NCBI RefSeq assembly: GCF_028285715.1
Contig: NZ_JANQOO010000023.1
Location: forward strand, 1 to 61,385
DNA length: 61,385 nucleotides
Reading direction: 5' to 3'
From: Ulvibacterium sp.
GTDB lineage: Bacteria; Bacteroidota; Bacteroidia; Flavobacteriales; Flavobacteriaceae
Shown: positions 53,230 to 60,056 of the stretch, one piece after another
How positions within the stretch are numbered: the stretch's first letter is position 1
How the letters are laid out: each line of letters starts with the position of its first letter
Position numbers and translations under genes: made by a program
Notes under the pieces: generated by a model
Seen by the model: the letters and a program-made list of their open reading frames with translations, nothing else
What the model was told of the DNA's origin: nothing
Database searches by the model: none

Positions 53230-54747
53230 TTATACCAACGGCTTTTGGGTCATCAATGAAGGTTGGGGAATCCCTATAAGTTTGAGTATGGTAGGGGCGA
53301 TATCACCTAGTACACCATCCTTTACTTCCTTGATGTCTTCATCCACTACGATTAAGGGTACGGGATTTGTGGTATGGGCCGTATTGGGACTACCATCCGG
53401 GTTGATCATGGTGTCACAATTTCCATGATCCGCAATGACTATGGTAGAATAGCCATTTTCCAGTCCGGCCGTAATCACGGAGTTTGCGCACTGATCCACG
53501 GTTTCACAGGCTTTTATGGCTGCATCCATATCTCCTGTATGTCCTACCATATCTGGATTAGCGAAGTTAAGACATACAAAATCCGCTTCCTTCTTTTCCA
53601 ATTCAGGTATTATGGCATCCCTAATTTCATAGGCACTCATTTCGGGTTTTAGGTCATATGTAGCCACCTTGGGCGAGGGGCATAGTATCCGTTGCTCTCC
53701 TTCAAACGGAACTTCTTGGCCGCCATTAAAGAAAAAAGTCACATGTGGGTATTTTTCGGTCTCTGCAATACGAATCTGTTTTTTGTTTGCTAAAGCCAAC
53801 GTCTCCCCAAGGGTTTCTTTGATGTTATCCTTATCGTAAACCACCTTTATGTCTTTAAAGGAATCATCGTAATTGGTCAAGGTTACATAGTATAGATTCA
53901 AGGTATGCATCTGGTGTTCGGGCATATCCTGTTGACTCAATACTTGTGTAAGCTCCCTTCCACGGTCTGTCCGGAAGTTGAAAAAGATTACCACGTCGTC
54001 TTCCTTGATTTTGGTTAGGGGTGCGTTTTCCTCATCAACCATAACTATCGGCTTCAAAAACTCATCGGTAATACCTTCATCATAACTGTTTTGTACGGTA
54101 TCCGAAATTTGGGATGACTTTGTTCCCTTTGCATGGACCAATAGGTCATAGGCCTGTTTGACCCTATCCCATCTTTTATCACGGTCCATTGCAAAATATC
54201 TTCCAATTACGGAAGCTAATGCGGCATTTTTATCCGAACAAAAATCCACAAGATCTTGCAAAAACTTCTTCCCACTTTTTGGATCAACATCCCTTCCATC
54301 CGTAAAGGCGTGAACATACATATGTTGTACATTGTAACTTTCCCCGGCCTGTATCAGACCTTTTAGGTGGGTTATATGGCTATGTACGCCACCATCACTC
54401 ACAAGTCCCAAAAAATGCACGGCCTTATTATTTGCTTTGGCGTAGGTAAAGGCTTCCTGTAACACCTTTTCTTTCTTGAGGCTATCCTGCTTCACGGCCA
54501 AATTAATCTTGGCAAGATCCTGGTATACGATTCTTCCCGCGCCCAAATTCATATGGCCTACCTCGCTATTGCCCATTTGACCTTCTGGAAGCCCTACGTT
54601 CATGCCATCCGTCAACAGATTGGCATTGGGGTATTTTTGATAAAGACTGTCAATAAATGGTGTATTTGCGTTAGCTATGGCAGAGACTTTGGGGTCCGGG
54701 GATTTTCCCCAACCGTCCAAAATCATCAATATCACTTTTTTGTTCAT
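53230..54747 (-). CDS. gpmI: 2,3-bisphosphoglycerate-independent phosphoglycerate mutase
   Basis: 505 residues from the ATG at 54747 (MNKKVILMILDGWGKSPD). Eight upstream in-frame residues are probably not translated. It interconverts 3- and 2-phosphoglycerate in glycolysis. The phosphatase-like metal site has DGWG and the catalytic Ser in EGQMGNSEVGHMN; MVGHTGDMDAAI and STIVIADHGNCD carry the other ligands. It is the first gene of the gpmI-map run. Confidence 0.96.
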   Translation of the reverse strand: MNKKVILMILDGWGKSPDPKVSAIANANTPFIDSLYQKYPNANLLTDGMNVGLPEGQMGNSEVGHMNLGAGRIVYQDLAKINLAVKQDSLKKEKVLQEAFTYAKANNKAVHFLGLVSDGGVHSHITHLKGLIQAGESYNVQHMYVHAFTDGRDVDPKSGKKFLQDLVDFCSDKNAALASVIGRYFAMDRDKRWDRVKQAYDLLVHAKGTKSSQISDTVQNSYDEGITDEFLKPIVMVDEENAPLTKIKEDDVVIFFNFRTDRGRELTQVLSQQDMPEHQMHTLNLYYVTLTNYDDSFKDIKVVYDKDNIKETLGETLALANKKQIRIAETEKYPHVTFFFNGGQEVPFEGEQRILCPSPKVATYDLKPEMSAYEIRDAIIPELEKKEADFVCLNFANPDMVGHTGDMDAAIKACETVDQCANSVITAGLENGYSTIVIADHGNCDTMINPDGSPNTAHTTNPVPLIVVDEDIKEVKDGVLGDIAPTILKLIGIPQPSLMTQKPLV

Positions 54748-54881
54748 CGTTCGGTTTTTATAGAGCTTCAAAAGTAGTATGATCTGGTACGAATTGCCAA
54801 TAATACGACCTTCTTTTTTGGGTACACCGAAGTAGCAAGAAACGGATTGTGGGACATAGGCAATTCGGCTATTTTTGAACT

Positions 54882-55727
54882 ATGGAAAAAACATATCACG
54901 GACATATTATTGAAAGGGCGATCCATTATATCGTGGACAACTACAAGTCACAGCCCAGTTTGGAAGCGGTTTCCAATCACGTTCATTTAAGCAAGTATCA
55001 TTTTCAACGGTTATTTCATGAATGGGCAGGTGTTACACCCAAGCAGTTTTTGCAATATATTACAGTGGAACATGCAAAGAAATGTCTCAAGGAGGGACAA
55101 TCTACGCTCACTACGGCCTATGAGGTAGGACTTTCCGGGAATGGCCGCTTACATGATATGTTCATAAAAATAGAATCCTGCACTCCCGGCGAATTTCAGA
55201 AAAGGGGCCAAGGGCTTGTGTTGAAATATCAAGTAATTGATTCTCCCTTTGGTGAATTGGTCATCGCAGAATCGGATTTGGGGATAACCCAAATGGAGTT
55301 TTTACAGGAAAGCGAATCTCCCATACAGTTATTGGAATCTATTTTTCCCGAAGCTGGTTTTTATAGGGAATTGGGGACCTACGGCCATATGGTACAACAC
55401 TATTTTTCAACCTGGAAAATTCCGAAAAAACAAATAGTATTGGATCTTAGGGGTACGCCCTTTCAAGTAAGCGTATGGAAAGCCTTACTTTCAGTTCCCT
55501 CTGCTCAATTTGTGGCCTATGGGGATATAGCGAGGTCCATAAACAAACCCAACGCGGTACGAGCGGTAGGAACAGCCATTGGCAAGAATCCCATTGCCTA
55601 TTTGATTCCATGCCATAGGATAATCCGGGAAACCGGAGAAATAGGAGGATACGGTTGGGGTAGAGACAAAAAATACTTGATCAACGGTTTTGAAAATGTA
55701 CAATTGAGCAATAAACGGATTGCCTAA
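54882..55727 (+). CDS. Ada-like AraC regulator / methylated-DNA-protein cysteine methyltransferase
   Basis: 281 residues. Residues 1-110 form an AraC HTH (SNHVHLSKYHFQRLF ... GRLHDMFIKIESCTPGEFQK). Residues 115-281 form an O6-alkylguanine-DNA alkyltransferase with the acceptor cysteine C244 in IPCHRIIRETGE and the preceding GTPFQVSVWKALLSVP and VRAVGTAIGKNP. E. coli Ada has an additional N-terminal zinc domain that senses phosphotriesters; it is absent here, so the usual methylation switch must be different. It repairs O6-methylguanine and may regulate itself. Confidence 0.92.
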   Translation: MEKTYHGHIIERAIHYIVDNYKSQPSLEAVSNHVHLSKYHFQRLFHEWAGVTPKQFLQYITVEHAKKCLKEGQSTLTTAYEVGLSGNGRLHDMFIKIESCTPGEFQKRGQGLVLKYQVIDSPFGELVIAESDLGITQMEFLQESESPIQLLESIFPEAGFYRELGTYGHMVQHYFSTWKIPKKQIVLDLRGTPFQVSVWKALLSVPSAQFVAYGDIARSINKPNAVRAVGTAIGKNPIAYLIPCHRIIRETGEIGGYGWGRDKKYLINGFENVQLSNKRIA

Positions 55728-55932
55728 ATCACACCCGAAATGGAACTTTGTCAAAAGAACGAGTCATATGAACAAAATACAACCGGAATTTTTGAATGTG
55801 AAAAAATACATAAGGGATTTTCCGAATCTGTTAAAGTTTATTTAATTAAGTGTTAATTACGTAACAAAAGACCATAAGAGCAGTCTATCTTTATATAATC
55901 AAAATTTATTTCATCAATTAAATGTATTCATC

Positions 55933-56325
55933 ATGAAAAAAACGATTCTAACCTTTGCCTCGGCATTATTGCTAGTAGGTGCAACCGCGAATGCCAAATC
56001 AGAAAATCATCAAGTAAATCAAGCGATGACCAATGTCGTTGCCAAAGTTGAAGTCAGTGCCTTCTGTAAAGCTATTATGCAGGGAGATATTGACACCGTT
56101 AAGCGCTTAATAGAGCTTGGCGAGGACGTAAACAAGAAATCCTTGGGTATGACCCCGGCCATATTTGCCGCTCGGTACAATAAGGCAGAGATTCTTGAAT
56201 TACTTATTGCAAATGGGGCCAACCTTAGATTAAAAAGTGATAAAGGGTATACGGCCAAAAAATACGCGCAACTTTCCAAAGCTACGGAAGCATTGGCTGT
56301 TATTGAAGCAGCCATGGGAAGCTAA
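55933..56325 (+). CDS. Exported ankyrin-repeat protein
   Basis: 130 residues with a signal peptide (MKKTILTFASALLLVGATANAK). The mature part carries two to three ankyrin repeats: FCKAIMQGDIDTVKRLIELG, GMTPAIFAARYNKAEILELL then KGYTAKKYAQLSKATEALAV. It is probably periplasmic, as a protein-binding module, with its partner unknown. It is preceded by a 205-bp leader containing a TTACGTAACAAA motif and followed by a strong terminator, so it is a single-gene unit. Confidence 0.88.
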   Translation: MKKTILTFASALLLVGATANAKSENHQVNQAMTNVVAKVEVSAFCKAIMQGDIDTVKRLIELGEDVNKKSLGMTPAIFAARYNKAEILELLIANGANLRLKSDKGYTAKKYAQLSKATEALAVIEAAMGS

Positions 56326-56352
56326 GGTAATTCATCAATCAAAAGAAGAAAA

Positions 56353-56386
56353 AAACCTTCGACCGACAGGCCGAAGGTTTTTTTAA
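56353..56386 (+). terminator. Terminator of the ankyrin gene
   Basis: A 9-bp stem AAACCTTCG/CGAAGGTTT with a 10-base loop, then a TTTTTTT run, 28 bp after the stop. Confidence 0.88.
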
Positions 56387-56442
56387 TTACTATTTATTCA
56401 CTTCAAATAGTGTTCACGTAAAAGAGCGAATAAATTCAGGTT

Positions 56443-56610
56443 TTAAAATTCAAATCCATTTAAGGCTCTGTGCATAAAAGCATATACTGCCATTAGGAGC
56501 ATAAGGGCACAGAAAACGGAATATACTTTGAGAAGTATCACCACTATTTCAGGTTTGCAATTCTCAAAAGCCTCCGTGTAAAGGTTCTTGAAATGTGTAA
56601 GTGTTCCCAT
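56443..56610 (-). CDS. Small single-pass membrane protein (55 residues; resembles DUF6747)
   Basis: An intact reverse-strand frame of 55 codons plus stop starting at ATG 56610. The peptide starts MGTLTHFKNLYTEAFENC, continues with a KPEIVVILLKVYSVF stretch, a hydrophobic helix CALMLLMAVYAFM and ends HRALNGFEF. Amphipathic start, one membrane helix and FxF end match my memory of small flavobacterial DUF6747 proteins (unverified). It stands alone between the ankyrin terminator and the M48 gene. Function unknown. Confidence 0.65.
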   Translation of the reverse strand: MGTLTHFKNLYTEAFENCKPEIVVILLKVYSVFCALMLLMAVYAFMHRALNGFEF

Positions 56611-56775
56611 ATAGTTTCATTTAAATGCTGAATCAAATCCAGCATGAGTTATTAAATTAAAGCTATAAGGGGTTAAATCTGAGGCAGGAAAGATTTGTGA
56701 AACAAATATAACAAAACGGGTGAAAAATCCTAGGCATGTAGGTTGAATTAACTTTTTTAGGGTTGAACTGACAGA

Positions 56776-57540
56776 TTACCGTCCCTCGTATCTTTGAATG
56801 GCCTCCTTTATTTTTTGAATCCTGTTCTCTGGGTTGGGATGAGTGCTTTGAAATTCCGGTGTTCGATTAGGTCCGGCGGCGTCTTTAAGAATTTCCATTA
56901 CTTTGATCATCTCCCTAGGTTCGTACCCAGACCGAATCATGAGAAGCACCCCTAACTGGTCACTTTCCAATTCATCGCCCCTTCCATTTTTCAATAAGGT
57001 ATTTTGGCCGATACTGCCTACGATTCCTCCGGCATCGGCGCCAACCGATGCCCCCATGGAAACGGTTCGCCAGAAACTGCTTTCGGCGATTCGTTCAGCA
57101 GAATGTCGGCCCATCACATGACCTATCTCGTGTCCAAGGACACCGGCCAATTGGGCCTCGTTCAATTTGGAGAAAAGGGCATAGGTAATGAATATCTGTC
57201 CCCCGGGCAGGGCAAAGGCATTTATGGTACGGTCATCGGCCAAAAGATGAAAATCGTAACTATAGGGTGTTTCCCGTGCCACACTATTGTTTACCAGCTT
57301 AGCGCCAACGGCATCCACATAGGATTGGAGACGTTCATCGGGATAAAGGCCTCCATGTTGTCTAGCCATTTCAGGGGCACTTTGCAGACCAATTGCAATT
57401 TCCTGTTCCGCGGACATATCAATAGTCTGTATCCTTCCGGTATAAGGATTCTCCTCTTTGTTGTTACAGCGTTGGATAAAGGCAAAGGCCACAATGGCCA
57501 AACCGATGAAAATACGAATTTTCCAACTGCCTCTTCTCAT
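56776..57540 (-). CDS. M48 family zinc metalloprotease
   Basis: 254 residues. The N-terminus has a basic start and a hydrophobic helix (IRIFIGLAIVAFAFI) ending at QRC; the lipobox is poor, so lipidation is doubtful. The peptidase core has the HEIGH zinc site (GVLGHEIGHVMGRHSAE) and the third ligand Glu in GDELESDQLGV. PGGQIFITYALFSKL is family-typical. Similar BepA/YfgC-like proteases act in periplasmic outer-membrane quality control. It is last in a GNAT-M15-M48 run. Confidence 0.93.
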   Translation of the reverse strand: MRRGSWKIRIFIGLAIVAFAFIQRCNNKEENPYTGRIQTIDMSAEQEIAIGLQSAPEMARQHGGLYPDERLQSYVDAVGAKLVNNSVARETPYSYDFHLLADDRTINAFALPGGQIFITYALFSKLNEAQLAGVLGHEIGHVMGRHSAERIAESSFWRTVSMGASVGADAGGIVGSIGQNTLLKNGRGDELESDQLGVLLMIRSGYEPREMIKVMEILKDAAGPNRTPEFQSTHPNPENRIQKIKEAIQRYEGR

Positions 57541-57581
57541 GATGATTAGTGTCCTAAGGTACTTTCAAGATACCAAAAAAC

Positions 57582-58316
57582 TCATAAAAGAACTGGGTTA
57601 ATATCTAAAATATTATCCTGAATATACGTTTTGATAAACCCATTGGTGAAATGTTCGCTTCCCAAAAACTCTTCTTCTTGAAGCAATTTAAGGATATTCT
57701 TTCTTCGGAATTCGGTCAACATAGGGATGGAAGTGGGTGCATAGCTGTAATGCCAGGGTTCATATTTAAAGCCCCTTCTTCCTGGGTCATCTGTGTAGAC
57801 CAAATAAAAATCGTAGTCTTCCGAGTTCTCGTCCATCCATTTTTTGAGGTCAACAAATGGTCCGTCATTTTCAAATTTGGAAGTCTCCAATACATCTCCC
57901 TTTACCTTACGGTATCCGTCTATAATATCAATTTCCGTACCCCAATGATGCCTACTCGTACCGGGGATGGTGGAGTATTCGATAATCTTGTCAATGGCGT
58001 CCAGGGGTTCCATAGCATCATCTTCCGTAAACCTTAGGAACTTCCGTTCCCAAATACCTTCTTGACGGTAAAAATCACGATAACTGGATACTATTTTTAT
58101 ATCTATCCCATCATTATAGGCGGCCTTTCTCATTTCCACAAAAGCATCGTGTGCCTTTTTCCTTAGGTTGATGCCTTCCCCATAAAGTTCAATGTCTACC
58201 TTGCCCATAAGCTCTAAAATGGAATATTCAAATTCTTTGCTCAGGGCCCACTTGGGCATCACGGATAGGGCCAAACCGGAAAAACCACTTTTTTTGATAA
58301 AAGATCTTCGTTCCAT
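57582..58316 (-). CDS. Tat-exported M15 (VanY-type) D-Ala-D-Ala carboxypeptidase-like protein
   Basis: 244 residues. The leader MERRSFIKKSGFSGLAL has a twin-arginine motif. The peptidase core shows VSSYRDFYRQEGIWERKF, the zinc pair SRHHWGTEIDI, and EPWHYSY, which supplies the catalytic Glu and third His. It trims peptidoglycan stem peptides in the periplasm. A TAG separated by 2 bp from the upstream GNAT gene suggests co-transcription. Confidence 0.93.
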   Translation of the reverse strand: MERRSFIKKSGFSGLALSVMPKWALSKEFEYSILELMGKVDIELYGEGINLRKKAHDAFVEMRKAAYNDGIDIKIVSSYRDFYRQEGIWERKFLRFTEDDAMEPLDAIDKIIEYSTIPGTSRHHWGTEIDIIDGYRKVKGDVLETSKFENDGPFVDLKKWMDENSEDYDFYLVYTDDPGRRGFKYEPWHYSYAPTSIPMLTEFRRKNILKLLQEEEFLGSEHFTNGFIKTYIQDNILDINPVLL

Positions 58317-58318
58317 AG

Positions 58319-58765
58319 CTAGTATAACTTTTTGAACATTATGTAATGCATTCCTATCTTGGGAATCTCAAAAACATTGCCAATTGTCCCATATCCCAAT
58401 TTTTTGTAAAAATCTACTGCACTGATTCTTGCGTTCATCCAAATATACGGTATCGCCTGTTGCAAGAGTAGTGTCTCTGCAAATGTAAGGAGTATTTTTC
58501 CAAAACCTTTTTTATGGTGCTCTTTAACCACGGCCATACCTCGAAGTTGGTAGGCGTTTTGGAACTTGTATTTGGTATGGTCTTGTTTTAAAAAGGTAGC
58601 TACTGCAACCAATTGGTTCCGATAAAAGCCTCCTATATGGATGGTTGTCTCCCTTTCGTCCCCTATAAATTTGCACTCCTCCAAGGGTCTTCCCTTTCGA
58701 AGCTCGGAATGTCTTACCGGATAGGTCTCTTCCGCTTTAATCTCCTTCACCTCAAAGCCGTTCAT
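58319..58765 (-). CDS. GNAT family N-acetyltransferase
   Basis: 148 residues. The GNAT core shows HIGGFYRNQLVAVATFL, then YQLRGMAVVKEHHKKGFGK, the acetyl-CoA loop with HHKKGFGKILL, and PYIWMNARISAVDFYKKLGY at the C-terminus, the usual last strand and helix. The substrate is unknown. It is the first gene of the leftward GNAT-M15-M48 run, 2 bp from the M15 gene. Confidence 0.9.
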   Translation of the reverse strand: MNGFEVKEIKAEETYPVRHSELRKGRPLEECKFIGDERETTIHIGGFYRNQLVAVATFLKQDHTKYKFQNAYQLRGMAVVKEHHKKGFGKILLTFAETLLLQQAIPYIWMNARISAVDFYKKLGYGTIGNVFEIPKIGMHYIMFKKLY

Positions 58766-58881
58766 AACTTAGCCCACTAATTCTGATATGGTTTATCGCT
58801 GTCTAAAATTAACCAATTAATCCCTGTTTCGGACAGAAAAGGTTTTTTGGACTTAAAATCAGGAATCTTTTAGAAGACGCT

Positions 58882-60048
58882 TTATCTTTTGGTGGAGGAA
58901 ACATACATGTACCCCTGATGTTTTTGTCGTAGGTCGTTCATCGTAATGATATAGAAATATACCCCCGAAGCGAGTCCCGCATTTTTATTTAAGATGGCCC
59001 CTTGATTGGATATCCCATTAAATTCATTGGTATAATTGGTCTTTGAATAGACCAGTACCCCATAACGGTCAAAAATCTGTAAGGTATTATTTGGGGATTT
59101 TTCAATCCCTTCCAAGACGAGAAAATCATTTTTGCCATCCCCATTTGGAGTTAGAAAATAATTGTCCAGTTCAATGGTCTCAAAGGTTTCCGTAAGGTCA
59201 TCGTTGCCCCCAATTGTAATTATTTCATAGTCATTGGGAACGAACTCCTCAGAGGTCACTGATCCCGAGGCCATGCTTCCTTCCACTTGTGTATTTCCTA
59301 GATTTACCCACTGGTTTTCAGTTTTGCTCCACCCCACCACTTTTAAATCGCTCAGGAATTCCCCCAAGGCATTAATATTGCTCTGGGCATTCCAGGTTAA
59401 AGTGACCCTTGAAGGCATATCACTTTCCAATTTCCAAAACTCCCTTTGGCTAATGGAAATGTATGATGTCGTTTTTTGTGTAGTGCTAAAGCCCTTGCCC
59501 AGGGATTGGGAAGTATTGGGATCTTCGTAAAAATAGGCACATTTTGCCAAAGCATTTGTTGCGGCCGATTCTATCCGTAACGTACGAAGCCTATCATTGT
59601 CGCCCACGGGAAAGGTAAAACTATCCGTATTGGTCGCGGCGGCATAACCGTCTACCATGGAAATATCGTTTTCTCCTACATAAAAGGCATTATCCAAAAA
59701 ATTTAGAAAAAAACGGGTATCATTTTTTGGGGTAATTATGTGCCCCGAAATAAAGTTAGTGTTATTGGCAACGTACATGGGAACATCCAAGAGTAAACCG
59801 TTGTCTACGGCAATTTCGGTGTCGAAAAAAACAGGAGCTTTAATTCCCGAGACATTTAAGCTTTCACTGTCTCCATAAAAACCGACCAAACCTACATCTT
59901 GATTTAAATCCCCATCGTTAATTAGGTTTAAATGAAATCCTACTGATGTACCATCGTGTAATTGAAGGGCACCATAATTATGTATCGCCTCCTGGGCGTA
60001 TAGACCCAGGCAAAAACAATAAGAAAGTAAAAATGCCTTTATCCTCAT
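58882..60048 (-). CDS. T9SS type-B sorting domain (gliding-motility C-terminal) protein
   Basis: 388 residues with a signal peptide (MRIKAFLLSYCFCLGLYAQ). The body of about 270 residues is beta-rich with no catalytic motif. The C-terminal 90 residues are a type-B T9SS sorting domain: YFLTPNGDGKNDFLVLEGIE, LQIFDRYGVLVYSKTNY, GVYFYIITMNDLR, ending YMYVSSTKR. The protein is secreted across the outer membrane, probably as a surface protein. It starts 8 bp after the collagen-like gene, so the two form one unit. Confidence 0.9.
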   Translation of the reverse strand: MRIKAFLLSYCFCLGLYAQEAIHNYGALQLHDGTSVGFHLNLINDGDLNQDVGLVGFYGDSESLNVSGIKAPVFFDTEIAVDNGLLLDVPMYVANNTNFISGHIITPKNDTRFFLNFLDNAFYVGENDISMVDGYAAATNTDSFTFPVGDNDRLRTLRIESAATNALAKCAYFYEDPNTSQSLGKGFSTTQKTTSYISISQREFWKLESDMPSRVTLTWNAQSNINALGEFLSDLKVVGWSKTENQWVNLGNTQVEGSMASGSVTSEEFVPNDYEIITIGGNDDLTETFETIELDNYFLTPNGDGKNDFLVLEGIEKSPNNTLQIFDRYGVLVYSKTNYTNEFNGISNQGAILNKNAGLASGVYFYIITMNDLRQKHQGYMYVSSTKR

Positions 60049-60056
60049 GACGTTCG

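Noticed and set aside
55740-55856. A 38-residue plus-strand frame between the Ada-like and ankyrin genes
   Set aside because: There are no protein-like features, it overlaps the presumed promoter region, and there is no supporting start context.
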